Source of the DNA: Pseudomonadota bacterium
GTDB taxonomy: Bacteria > Desulfobacterota > BSN033 > WVXP01 > G020346125
Assembly (NCBI GenBank): GCA_030672465.1
Contig: DAOVGJ010000155.1
Coordinates: 1-9,156 of the forward strand
DNA: 9,156 bases
Reading direction: 5' to 3'
A program made the position numbers and the translations under genes. Within the stretch, counting starts at the first letter, position 1, and every line of letters begins with the position of its first letter. Below the pieces are notes generated by a model. That model was not told the origin of the DNA. It made no database searches and was given only the letters and a program-made list of their open reading frames with translations. Below, one piece after another: positions 1 to 6,630 of this stretch.

Positions 1-258
1 CATTCAGGCATGATCAACACCATTAACTACGTCATGGAGAAGACGGGAGGAGAGAGGATTTACGCCCTTTTGGGAGGGACACACCTGCAATTCCTGACCC
101 CTGAGCAGCTTGAGGAATCCATCGAGGCCGTCAAGAAGCTGGCAGTAGAATGGATCGGCGTCTCTCATTGTACAGGAATGAGGGCTTCCATGAGGTTGGC
201 TCAGGAATTCGGGGATCGATTCTTTTACGGCCATGTAGGGGCGGTATTCGAAACGTGA
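1..258 (+). CDS. MBL-fold metallo-hydrolase, C-terminal part (COG1237-like)
   Basis: This is the last 85 codons of a gene whose 5' part lies outside the window; the frame is open from base 1 and ends at TGA. The opening residues HSGMINT match the metal-ligand segment (CSH-x-G-hydrophobic-N) of metallo-beta-lactamase-fold proteins of the COG1237 group, which are annotated as 7,8-dihydropterin-6-methyl-aminobenzene-phosphate synthase-like. Further on, GGTHL, the HCTG motif and a final GHVGAVFE segment follow the order seen at the C-terminus of that family, where the histidines contribute to the dinuclear metal site. The true reaction is unknown for bacterial members. The next gene starts 43 bases downstream on the same strand, so co-transcription is likely. 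The family call is fairly secure; the function is not. Confidence 0.8.
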   Translation, partial: HSGMINTINYVMEKTGGERIYALLGGTHLQFLTPEQLEESIEAVKKLAVEWIGVSHCTGMRASMRLAQEFGDRFFYGHVGAVFET

Positions 259-301
259 GGCGAATTTGAAGTTTGCTTGAAAAATTCATTGGAGAGATAA
301 G

Positions 302-1228
302 ATGCGATACCTCTACGGTCCTGTTCCATCGAGGAGATTGGGTGTTTCCCTAGGGGTCGATCTGGTCCCCCGGAAGACGTGCACCTACGACTGTATTTAT
401 TGCCAGTTGGGGCGGACAACCAATAAGACCCTGAAACGGGACGCATACATCCCCGCCCAATCGATCATACGGGAGATAGAGGAGTTTCTGGGCCATATGA
501 AAACCCCCGTTGATTATATTACCTTCTCCGGTTCGGGTGAACCCACCTTACATTCCCAGATTGGGACCATCATCGGCGAAATCAAGAAGATGACATCCAT
601 ACCGGTGGCCGTTATAACGAATGGATCACTCCTCTTTTTGGCCGAGGTCAAAAGGGATCTCAGCCAAGCGGATTTGGTGATTCCCTCCTTGGATGCCGTA
701 TCAAAGACCGTATATGAAACCATCAACCGGCCCGAGATCTCCCTTGAAATTGATCGGGTCATCCAGGGAGTAGTAGATTTCAGGGAACAGTTCCGAGGAC
801 AAATCTGGATTGAAATCCTCTACTGCCGCGGCATGAATGACGATCCTTCGGAAGTTGCAAAGATGAAAGAGGTATTGGAGCAAATCAATCCCGACCGGAT
901 CCAGCTCAATACGGTTTACCGCCCCCCCGTGGAGGATTATGCTTCTCCCTTAGCGGAGGAGAGGCTCAGGGAGATCGCGGAGAGTTTCGGCGCCAAGGCG
1001 TCGATTATAACCCCCTATCGAGGAGATAAATCCCTGTGGGGAAAGGGAGAGGTAGAGGCACAAATTATCGATGCCCTGAATAGGAGGCCCCTTACTGTTG
1101 AAGATATGGCGGAGATGTTGGGACTTCACCCACAAGAGGTTATTAAGCATCTGAAATTATTGCTCGACGGCAATACGATCGGCTACAGGTTACATGGCCG
1201 CAAGATTTTTTACGAAATCGCTAGCTGA
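302..1228 (+). CDS. Radical SAM protein with C-terminal winged helix (COG0731-like)
   Basis: A 308-residue iron-sulfur enzyme of the radical SAM superfamily. The CTYDCIYC motif (C27, C31, C34) supplies the three ligands of the [4Fe-4S] cluster that cleaves S-adenosylmethionine, and FSGSGEPTLH (about 75-84) is the SAM-binding GGE-like motif. The N-terminal YGPVPSRRLG and the overall order match COG0731, the group related to the tRNA wyosine enzyme TYW1; bacterial members have no established substrate. Residues about 240-305 form a predicted winged helix (LTVEDMAEMLGL, then a YRLHGRKIFYEI wing), a tail common in these proteins that may bind nucleic acid or a partner. GGAGA lies 6 bases before the ATG, which supports this start. 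The gene follows the MBL-fold gene closely, a pairing I associate with metal-cofactor loci of anaerobes (inference). Confidence 0.88.
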   Translation: MRYLYGPVPSRRLGVSLGVDLVPRKTCTYDCIYCQLGRTTNKTLKRDAYIPAQSIIREIEEFLGHMKTPVDYITFSGSGEPTLHSQIGTIIGEIKKMTSIPVAVITNGSLLFLAEVKRDLSQADLVIPSLDAVSKTVYETINRPEISLEIDRVIQGVVDFREQFRGQIWIEILYCRGMNDDPSEVAKMKEVLEQINPDRIQLNTVYRPPVEDYASPLAEERLREIAESFGAKASIITPYRGDKSLWGKGEVEAQIIDALNRRPLTVEDMAEMLGLHPQEVIKHLKLLLDGNTIGYRLHGRKIFYEIAS

Positions 1229-1356
1229 GCCCTTATCAAATCATGATACGTTTTTCGGTATTTTGAGGCCTGAGATCGGGAATTCGGACGAGGGAGGCGG
1301 GTCGGTTTTTTTGCCCACGGCGAGGGAAATGGGCGGCCACGAGAACGGCAGAGGAC

Positions 1357-2004
1357 ATGAAAGGATTGAGAAGGGGTTATTATAACCTCTTTTCGAGGGT
1401 ATATGATGGCTTTGTCAGGCTCCATTCGGGGGATACCGAGGGTCTTTTGAGGCGGTTCATCGCCGAAAGGGTCAAACTGGCCCCAGGGGACAGGACATTG
1501 GATCTCTGTACGGGGACGGGATCTGTGGCATTGGAGTTTGCGCGGGCTGTTGGGGAGGGGGGAATGGTGGTAGGCCTCGATTTTTCCCACGGAATGCTGA
1601 AAAAGGCTCAAGAGAAATCGAGGAGATTGAATTCACCTAACCTTCATCTCGTTGAGGCTGATGCCAGTATGCTGCCCTTTAAAGACTCCTGTTTCAATGC
1701 GGTAACGTGTTCCCATGCTTTCTATGAGCTGAAGGGTCCCGATAGGAAGAGGGCCATTGAGGAGGTGGCCAGAGTCACCAGGGAAGGGGGAAGGTTCTGC
1801 CTGATGGAGCATGCCGAGCCCGAGGGCCGTGTGGCCAAGCTCTTCTTCTATCTTCGGATACGTCTTCTCGGTTCCAGGGATGCCAGAGGATTTTTCGAAA
1901 ACGAATCCGATATACTCCGAGGTCGGTTTCAACGAATCACAACGGAGATGGCCCCCACCGGGAAGTCGAAACTCATTTGCGGCGAAAGACGAGGCGTATT
2001 ATGA
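1357..2004 (+). CDS. Class I SAM-dependent methyltransferase (UbiE-like)
   Basis: A 215-residue cytosolic methyltransferase with a Rossmann fold. Motif I is TLDLCTGTGS (47-56), the acidic residue that binds the SAM ribose is in VVGLDFSHGML (D75), and a motif II-like EADASMLPF followed by FNAVTCSHAFYEL comes after it. The N-terminal YYNLFSRVYDGF resembles the start of UbiE/COQ5-type enzymes, but UbiE itself is longer (about 250 residues) and the C-terminal substrate-recognition part differs, so a ubiquinone or menaquinone role is not supported. The substrate is unknown. The start is chosen by protein similarity; the only Shine-Dalgarno-like stretch (AGAGG) sits within three bases of the ATG, so translation may be weak. 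Its stop overlaps the start of the DUF364 gene (ATGA), which suggests the two proteins are made together and that the substrate could relate to the same metal or ligand pathway. Confidence 0.85.
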   Translation: MKGLRRGYYNLFSRVYDGFVRLHSGDTEGLLRRFIAERVKLAPGDRTLDLCTGTGSVALEFARAVGEGGMVVGLDFSHGMLKKAQEKSRRLNSPNLHLVEADASMLPFKDSCFNAVTCSHAFYELKGPDRKRAIEEVARVTREGGRFCLMEHAEPEGRVAKLFFYLRIRLLGSRDARGFFENESDILRGRFQRITTEMAPTGKSKLICGERRGVL

Positions 2005-2723
2005 AAATCTTGGACGATGTGATCGATTCCCTTCCCCATGGGGAAATGGGGGTGAGGGAAATTCACGTGTGTGCCCATTGGACGGCAGTGCTGAGCAAAT
2101 ACTGTGGCCTCGCCTCCACCTTTAAGGAAGAGGTACATCCCCCTAAGGGGGTGAGGGATGTGGGGCATCTAGCGGAGAAGAGCGCTTTTGAACTCGCCCT
2201 CTATTCCCGGTCCGAGTGCCTCCTCGAGGCCTCCATCGGGATGGCGGCTCTCAATTCCCTCATCGATATCGATGAATCCAGGTGCGTTGAGGCCAATGCC
2301 TATGAGATCCTTGTGGAAAAGGGCAGGGGCAAGAACGTGGCCGTTGTGGGCCATTTCCCCTTTCTTTCCATGATAAAGGAGTCGGCCAGAAACCTCTGGG
2401 TCATCGAGAAGCGGCCATTGGAAGGAGATCTTCCGGAGGAAGCGGCTGAGGAAATTCTGCCCCAATGCGATGTGGTGGGGATTACCGGAACCACCTTTAT
2501 CAATCACACCTTGGAGGATCTCCTGGGTCAATGCAAGGGAAGTTTTATCGCATTGATCGGCCCTACAACCCCCCTTACTCCCCTTCTCTTCGATTACGGG
2601 ATCGATGTTATCTCGGGTTCGAAGGTAGTGGAACCCCAAGAGGTAATCCGTTTCATCAGCCAAGGGGCTACCTTCCAGGAGTTACATCACCATGGCGTCA
2701 AATTGTTGACCATGATGCGGTAG
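2001..2723 (+). CDS. DUF4213/DUF364 protein, putative heavy-metal chelation family
   Basis: A 240-residue cytosolic protein of the COG2014 type. Residues about 1-90 form a DUF4213 domain (enolase-N-like): HWTAVLSKYCGLAST, VGHLAEKSAFELALYS and the hallmark LEASIGMAALNSL. Residues about 108-240 form the Rossmann-like DUF364 domain: VAVVGHFPF (114-121), GITGTTFINHTL (160-171) and LIGPTTPLTPLLF (185-197). A crystal structure of a Desulfitobacterium member led to the proposal that the cleft between the two domains binds a metal; the biochemical role is still undefined. Three histidines near the C-terminus (229-231) may add metal affinity. The frame is open from an ATG at 1977, but I place the start at 2001 because that ATG overlaps the methyltransferase stop (ATGA), a typical coupling arrangement, and the extra eight residues are basic and unlike the family. 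It precedes an ABC importer, a context repeated by a second DUF364 gene after the importer. Confidence 0.9.
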   Translation: MKILDDVIDSLPHGEMGVREIHVCAHWTAVLSKYCGLASTFKEEVHPPKGVRDVGHLAEKSAFELALYSRSECLLEASIGMAALNSLIDIDESRCVEANAYEILVEKGRGKNVAVVGHFPFLSMIKESARNLWVIEKRPLEGDLPEEAAEEILPQCDVVGITGTTFINHTLEDLLGQCKGSFIALIGPTTPLTPLLFDYGIDVISGSKVVEPQEVIRFISQGATFQELHHHGVKLLTMMR

Positions 2724-2755
2724 GGTCATGAGTCAATAAGCTGTTGCCCAAATCG

Positions 2756-2774
2756 CCTTTCGCCGGGCGAAAGG
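2756..2774. repeat. Near-perfect palindromic hairpin in the intergenic element
   Basis: CCTTTCGCCGGGCGAAAGG is a 9-bp inverted repeat around one central base; as RNA it would fold with an 8-bp stem and a 3-base loop. It lies 33 bases after the DUF364 stop. No T-run follows (the next bases are ATTTCTTGACC), so it is a poor intrinsic terminator and is better seen as part of the repeat element. Confidence 0.55.
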
Positions 2775-2867
2775 ATTTCTTGACCATCCCAACCACTGGA
2801 AATTGCTCCTCTTTTGCTTCGCCAGGAATACTTATCAGGGGTTCTTTACCGTTCAATAAAGGGGATT

Positions 2868-2883
2868 TGCCGTTTGGACGGCA
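2868..2883. repeat. Short hairpin in the intergenic element
   Basis: TGCCGTTTGGACGGCA has 6-bp arms and a TTGG loop, located between two copies of a GGGGATTTG-type motif near the right end of the element. It is not followed by a T-run and shows no link to a known regulatory RNA. Confidence 0.45.
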
Positions 2884-2922
2884 ACCCGTTAAGGGGGATT
2901 TGAGCAAAATGGGGATGTGTAA

Positions 2923-3927
2923 ATGGGGACGATGAAAAAATGGCGAGCCCCCCTCTTTTTTTTACTGGTTAGCCTGAGTTTGGGCTGGAGCTCTATTGGA
3001 CGTGCAGCCATAAAAATGGCCGTTGAGTTCAACAACCATGCTGCTTCTGCCTATGTGGCACAGGCTAAGGGATGGTTTGAGGAAGAGGGGATCGAATCGG
3101 TCGCGTATGAGAGCTATGTAACGGGTATGGCTTTGGCCGCTGCCATGGCACGGGGGGACATTCAGGTGGCCTTCATCTGTTTGGTGCCCGCCATAACGGC
3201 ATACGCCAATGCCAACGTTCCCATAACAATTATTGCCGGGACCCATAAGTACGGTTATGGGCTTGTAGGAGACCCCCGTATGATAAAGTCAGTTGAGGAC
3301 TTGCAGGACCGGAATATCCGCATTGGATGTGTCAGGGAAGGGGGAGCCACGGATGTGCTTCTCCACAGGATGATGGATAAATATCACCTCGAAAGGGAGA
3401 AGATTTTGCCCAAGATTCGGAGGATGAACCCGCCGAAGCAGGTCCTTGCTATAAGACTGGGGCAACTGGATGCGGCTGTTTTGCCGGAACATCACGCTTC
3501 GATGGCCGAGGGATTTGGCTTCAAGATGATCTTGACCAGCAAGGATATCTGGCCCAGCATGCAGGGGAGTGTTTTGGCCGTTAAAAAAACCTTGATAAGA
3601 GATAGGCCTGAGCTCGTATACAGACTATTGAAGGTATGCCGAAGGGCTACGCGATGGATTAACGAGCATCCCGATGAAGCGGCTGAGCTTCTGGCTCGAA
3701 GGTTACAGGTTACCGGCGAGAGGGTTTTTCCCCTGGACAAGGCACTGATGGCTAGCCAGTTCTCCATTACGCGTCAAGATATGACGAGATCCATGAACAG
3801 GTTGTTATATACTACAGCTATCGATCCAAAGGTGATACAGAACACCATCGATTACCTATTGGCACTGGGGTATATCAAAAAGGAGATGCGGGCAGAGGAT
3901 ATCCTCGATTTGAGGTATTCACGGTGA
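2923..3927 (+). CDS. ABC transporter periplasmic substrate-binding protein (TauA/SsuA/NMT1-like)
   Basis: A 334-residue exported ligand receptor for the importer encoded by the next two genes. The N-terminus is a signal peptide: MKKWR, then the hydrophobic run PLFFLLVSLSLGW, with a likely cleavage near GRAA (about residues 26-29); no lipobox cysteine is present, so it is probably soluble. The mature part follows the NMT1/SsuA fold: AAIKMAVEFNNHAASAYVAQ, then KGWFEEEGI, a GDIQVAF segment, VEDLQDRNIRIGCVREGGATD, and LGQLDAAVLPEH. Relatives bind sulfonates, thiamine precursors, nitrate or other small organics, so the ligand cannot be assigned by family. I take the start at 2923 because GGGGA lies seven bases upstream; the ATG at 2932 (MKKW) is a realistic alternative. 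The stop overlaps the permease start (GTGA). DUF364 genes on both sides make a metal-linked or chelated ligand plausible. Confidence 0.87.
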   Translation: MGTMKKWRAPLFFLLVSLSLGWSSIGRAAIKMAVEFNNHAASAYVAQAKGWFEEEGIESVAYESYVTGMALAAAMARGDIQVAFICLVPAITAYANANVPITIIAGTHKYGYGLVGDPRMIKSVEDLQDRNIRIGCVREGGATDVLLHRMMDKYHLEREKILPKIRRMNPPKQVLAIRLGQLDAAVLPEHHASMAEGFGFKMILTSKDIWPSMQGSVLAVKKTLIRDRPELVYRLLKVCRRATRWINEHPDEAAELLARRLQVTGERVFPLDKALMASQFSITRQDMTRSMNRLLYTTAIDPKVIQNTIDYLLALGYIKKEMRAEDILDLRYSR

Positions 3928-4685
3928 AGAAGGGGACAAGGATCCGAGCTCAATGGGGGGTACTGCCCGTCGCCGCCTTCTTGATGGCCTGGGAGGTGAT
4001 AGCTCGCCTTGATCTGATTCCGGGCCAACTCTTCCTCCCCGCCTTTTCAACGGTGATGGGGGAGCTGATCCGTTTAACGGCGGCGGGGGTCTTGACGGAT
4101 CACCTCTTGAGGAGTGGCATCCGGGTCCTGATCGGTTTTTGCGCTGGTTCCGTGGCCGGAATTGCCATTGGGATCGTAATGGGTTGGAATGAGACCATGA
4201 ACAGGACCTTGCACCCTGTATTCAGCCTGTTATACCCCATTCCGGCCCTGGGATGGCTTCCGCTTCTCATGATCTGGGTAGGTATAGGGGAGATGCTGCC
4301 TATCCTCATCATCTTTATCTGTTCGTTCTTCCCCATACTTTACAATACCGTAACGGGCATCAGAGGCGTAAGTAGGGATTTCATTAAGGCGGCGAAAACC
4401 CTGGGTGCCTCCGATATTCGGATCTTGATGACGGTGCTCTTACCAATTGCTCTGCCGAATATATTCACCGGTTTGCGATTGGAGGCGGGCATGGCTTGGC
4501 GAGTTATCATAGCGGCGGAAATGGTGGCCATCCCTACTGGAATAGGGGCATTGATGATGAAGGCGGAAAGTTTGATGCGGATAGATATCATCATCATCTG
4601 TCTGATGATCCTATCAATCGTATGTTTTTCCATTGAGAAACTCTTTCTCTATGTCGAACAGAGGCTGACCAAGGAGTGGAGATGA
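3924..4685 (+). CDS. ABC transporter permease (TauC/SsuC family)
   Basis: A 253-residue inner-membrane permease of the BPD_transp_1 family, of normal length for TauC/SsuC proteins. It has about six hydrophobic segments, including VLPVAAFLMAWEVIARL, an IGFCAGSVAGIAIGIVMGW stretch, LPILIIFICSFFPIL and a final DIIIICLMILSIVCFS. The cytoplasmic EAA loop that contacts the ATPase is clear: SRDFIKAAKTLGASDIRIL followed by VLLPIALPNIFTGLR (about 150-188). It starts with GTG inside the stop of the binding-protein gene (GTGA), a coupling arrangement, and ends one base before the ATPase ATG. A single permease gene implies a homodimeric channel. The family is secure; the transported compound is not known. 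Confidence 0.92.
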   Translation: MKKGTRIRAQWGVLPVAAFLMAWEVIARLDLIPGQLFLPAFSTVMGELIRLTAAGVLTDHLLRSGIRVLIGFCAGSVAGIAIGIVMGWNETMNRTLHPVFSLLYPIPALGWLPLLMIWVGIGEMLPILIIFICSFFPILYNTVTGIRGVSRDFIKAAKTLGASDIRILMTVLLPIALPNIFTGLRLEAGMAWRVIIAAEMVAIPTGIGALMMKAESLMRIDIIIICLMILSIVCFSIEKLFLYVEQRLTKEWR

Positions 4686-4686
4686 A

Positions 4687-5730
4687 ATGCCCTCCATTGA
4701 GCTGAGGAATGTCAACAACTTTGCATGTCGAGATATCAATATGACGGTAGCGGATGGAGAGCTCTTGGTGCTTCTGGGGCCAACTGGTGCCGGAAAGACC
4801 ACATTGCTCAATATCATATCCGGCCTGATCGAATATGAGGGATCGGTGCTTTTCGATGGATCACCGACGGAGGGAACCCCTACAAACCGCAGAGGAGTTG
4901 GTTACCTCTTCCAAGATCTGGTCCTCTTTCCCCATCTCACTGTATCCTCCAATATCACCTATGGATTGAGGATGCAGAAGTGGGGCCTCGAGGCGATAGA
5001 CGCCCGATTGAGGGAGTTGATGGACTCAATGAATATCCATCATTTAGCAGGAAGATATCCTCGGGATCTGAGCGGAGGCGAGAAACAGAGGGTTGCCCTC
5101 GCTCGAGCAATTGCCCCCTATCCCAAGGTATTGCTCCTGGACGAACCCTTCAACAACCTCGATATGAGGACAACGAAATACCTGAGGATAGAGTTTCGAA
5201 AGATACTGAAGGAGCTTGGGCTCACGGCCATCTTCGTGACCCATAGCCTCAAGGAGGCCCAGGAGATGGCGGATCGGATCGCCGTTCTCGACCGCGGAAG
5301 ACTGGAACAGATCGGGTCCCCCCGAGAGATCTTTTTCGATCCCCATGGAGAAGGGGTTTCGGATTTCTTGGGCTCACCCAACATCCTCGAATGTGATGGC
5401 TATCATGTCCTGGGAAACGGTCTGGTAGCGGCAGAGTGCAATGGAATGGAGATCATCGTTCCCTATGAGGGGAATTCGGTGAGGAAAATCGCCATTTCAC
5501 CAGGAGATGTTTATCTCTCTCGAAATAGGCCGCCGGGTCCCCATCTCAATCGGTTTCAAGGGGTTATCTCCAAGGCGATTCCCCGTGGTTCGGTTATGAG
5601 GTTCACCGTGAGGATAGGCAATAGGGAGATCGATGCGGAACTACCGAGGGATATTGCCGAGGCTCAGGATTTAAGGGAGGGGATGGAGGCCTTCATCATA
5701 TTGAAGTTAAGGTGCTTACGGATTTTGTGA
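4687..5730 (+). CDS. ABC transporter ATPase with C-terminal TOBE-like region
   Basis: A 347-residue ATP-hydrolysing subunit that powers the importer. All motifs are intact: Walker A GPTGAGKTT (31-39), Q-loop Q76 in YLFQD, signature LSGGEKQR (128-135), Walker B VLLLDEP (148-154) and the switch histidine in FVTH (H186). TauB/SsuB partners of this permease type are usually about 250 residues long. Here roughly 100 extra residues follow: FLGSPNILE, then a beta-rich region about 260-347 (NRFQGVISKAIPRGSVMRFT and IDAELPRDIAE) resembling the TOBE domains of ModC, WtpC, PotA and CysA ATPases, which can bind the substrate or give feedback inhibition. AAGGAG lies 10 bases before the ATG. Its stop is 21 bases before the second DUF364 gene. 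The tail hints at regulation by an intracellular oxyanion or metal ligand, but this is inference. Confidence 0.92.
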   Translation: MPSIELRNVNNFACRDINMTVADGELLVLLGPTGAGKTTLLNIISGLIEYEGSVLFDGSPTEGTPTNRRGVGYLFQDLVLFPHLTVSSNITYGLRMQKWGLEAIDARLRELMDSMNIHHLAGRYPRDLSGGEKQRVALARAIAPYPKVLLLDEPFNNLDMRTTKYLRIEFRKILKELGLTAIFVTHSLKEAQEMADRIAVLDRGRLEQIGSPREIFFDPHGEGVSDFLGSPNILECDGYHVLGNGLVAAECNGMEIIVPYEGNSVRKIAISPGDVYLSRNRPPGPHLNRFQGVISKAIPRGSVMRFTVRIGNREIDAELPRDIAEAQDLREGMEAFIILKLRCLRIL

Positions 5731-5751
5731 AATCCATTTTTTAAGGTATCC

Positions 5752-6516
5752 ATGGGAGATTTGCTTCAAGGATCAATTCGAGAGGGTGGGAAAATATTTG
5801 AGACCTTACGGCAGGAATTCGCTCGGATTGCCCGAGAAAATGGTTTGGAATCCGAAAAGGTTCAGGTCGTCGCTCAGCCGTTGACCCCGGAGGAAGCAAT
5901 CGGTCGGCCCGAGGAACTGGACTACCCGCTGCTAAAGGGCAAGGAGCGATTGATGCAGGCGAGGCTTACGGGAACTCCTGGCCAGGCCTTCACCGATATG
6001 TTTGTGTAGTATGAGGGTACCATTTCGGACGTCTTGAGGCACACATTGAGAACCAACTTCCACCGGGCGGTCTTCATTTCGACCTTAAATGCGGCCATGA
6101 ACCATGTGCGATTAATCGAGAAAGCCGTCCACTGTAAGGATCAGGAGCCAAAACGATGCAGTCTTGAATTGCTCAGGTACATAGGGGAGAAATTCGGCCT
6201 GCCTAAGATTGCCATGGTCGGGTTCCAGCCCCGAATGGTGGAGATTTTGTCTAGGGCCTTCCGGTTGAGGGTAACGGACCTGGATACGGATAATATCGGG
6301 AGAGAGAAATTCGGGATACCCATAGAAGGACCTGATGAGACACGAGATAACCTCCTCTGGTGCGATGTTGCCCTCGTTACGGGAACGACCATTGTGAACA
6401 ATACCATCGACGCATTTCTCATCCAAAAGCCGACGGTCTTCTACGGCATAACCATATCCGGTGCGGCGAAAATCTTGGGCCTAAACCATTTCTGCGCCTA
6501 TGGCAAGCCAGAGTGA
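5752..6516 (+). pseudogene. DUF364 (putative heavy-metal chelation) protein interrupted by in-frame TAG
   Basis: One continuous frame of 254 codons with a single TAG at codon 86, splitting it into 5752-6009 (85 residues) and 6034-6516 (160 residues from the first downstream ATG). Both sides belong to one protein: ...GTPGQAFTDMFV, TAG, YEGTISDVLRHTL.... The second half holds FISTLNAAMNHV, VHCKDQEPKRC (H127, C128, C136), IAMVGFQPRMVEIL, a DLDTDNIG segment, and ALVTGTTIVNNTID (207-220), ending HFCAYGKPE. These are the signature segments of a longer DUF364 subtype that carries the HCKDxEP motif, different from the protein encoded at 2001-2723. AAGG sits 6 bases before the ATG, and the gene follows the ATPase by 21 bases, so it belongs to the importer operon. 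Because nothing else is damaged, the change is either very recent, a sequencing error, or a codon that is read through. The two halves might also be separately translated. Confidence 0.8.
6007..6009 (+). other. In-frame amber codon inside the DUF364 gene
   Basis: TAG at codon 86, flanked by GTG and TAT. The frame is open on both sides and aligned protein similarity continues directly across it without an indel, so it replaces exactly one residue. Confidence 0.85.
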
Positions 6517-6550
6517 GGAACCATCCCTCCCTTCAGATTTTCGTTTCATT
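6486..6550. repeat. Direct repeat, copy A (DUF364 3' end plus downstream DNA)
   Basis: This stretch covers the last nine codons and stop of the DUF364 gene (HFCAYGKPE) and 34 bases beyond. It matches 7186-7249: 30 of 35 positions in the first part and about 20 of 29 in the rest, with one gap. The two copies are 700 bases apart in the same orientation and flank the helix-turn-helix gene. Confidence 0.75.
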
Positions 6551-6583
6551 AGTTGTTTGCACTCACTTCTTCCGAAGGAATAC

Positions 6584-6612
6584 TTGACAATAGGCAGCCT
6601 TAGCTGTAAGGT
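6584..6612 (+). promoter_or_regulatory. Predicted sigma70-type promoter of the helix-turn-helix gene
   Basis: A perfect -35 box TTGACA (6584-6589) is followed after 17 bases by TAAGGT (6607-6612), a weak -10 box (three of six). The spacer contains the dyad CAGC-CTTA-GCTG (6595-6606), and AGGTT-N6-AACCT (6609-6624) overlaps the -10 region; either could be an operator. Transcription from here would begin near 6619, only about 12 bases before the ATG. Confidence 0.5.
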
Positions 6613-6630
6613 TCAGTTTAACCTAACAAA

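Larger units (their letters stand above)
2744..2907. repeat. MITE-like element with imperfect terminal inverted repeats
   Basis: The 199-base gap between the first DUF364 gene and the binding-protein gene carries a 164-base segment with inverted ends: TTGCCCAAATCGCCTTT (2744-2760) pairs with the reverse complement of AAGGGGGATTTGAGCAA (2891-2907), 14 of 17 positions. Inside are two short hairpins (2756-2774 and 2868-2883) and a partial direct repeat of the GGGGATTTG core at 2861-2869. The AAGGGGGATTTG type of end is common in dispersed, non-coding, MITE-like repeats of deltaproteobacterial and related genomes. No target-site duplication is obvious. An open frame of 63 codons crosses the element on the plus strand, but its composition is explained by the repeat and I do not call it a gene. 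The element would place new promoter or hairpin sequence directly in front of the ABC operon. Confidence 0.5.

Noticed and set aside
1229..1356. Terminator or promoter between the radical SAM and methyltransferase genes
   Set aside because: There is a seven-T run at 1306-1312, but no stable stem precedes it and no paired -35/-10 boxes are convincing.
1210..1611. 133-codon open frame on the minus strand
   Set aside because: It overlaps the start of the methyltransferase and the intergenic gap, is low in recognisable motifs, and has no ribosome site or neighbour support.
2032..2158. Palindromes TTCCCCATGGGGAA (2032-2045) and CCCCCTAAGGGGG (2139-2151) with a GGGGGTGAGGGA motif at 2048 and 2147
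   Set aside because: They lie inside the DUF364 coding sequence and encode family-consistent residues. Short G/C runs of this kind are expected by chance at this composition, though a repeat origin is possible.
2744..2935. 63-codon open frame between the first DUF364 gene and the binding-protein gene
   Set aside because: It is the translation of the repeat element (repeated KGDL pattern), overlaps the binding-protein start, and has no family resemblance.
6007..6009. Pyrrolysine insertion site
   Set aside because: Two other genes here end in TAG, no pyl gene is visible, and DUF364 is not a known pyrrolysine protein family; kept only as one option within the finding.
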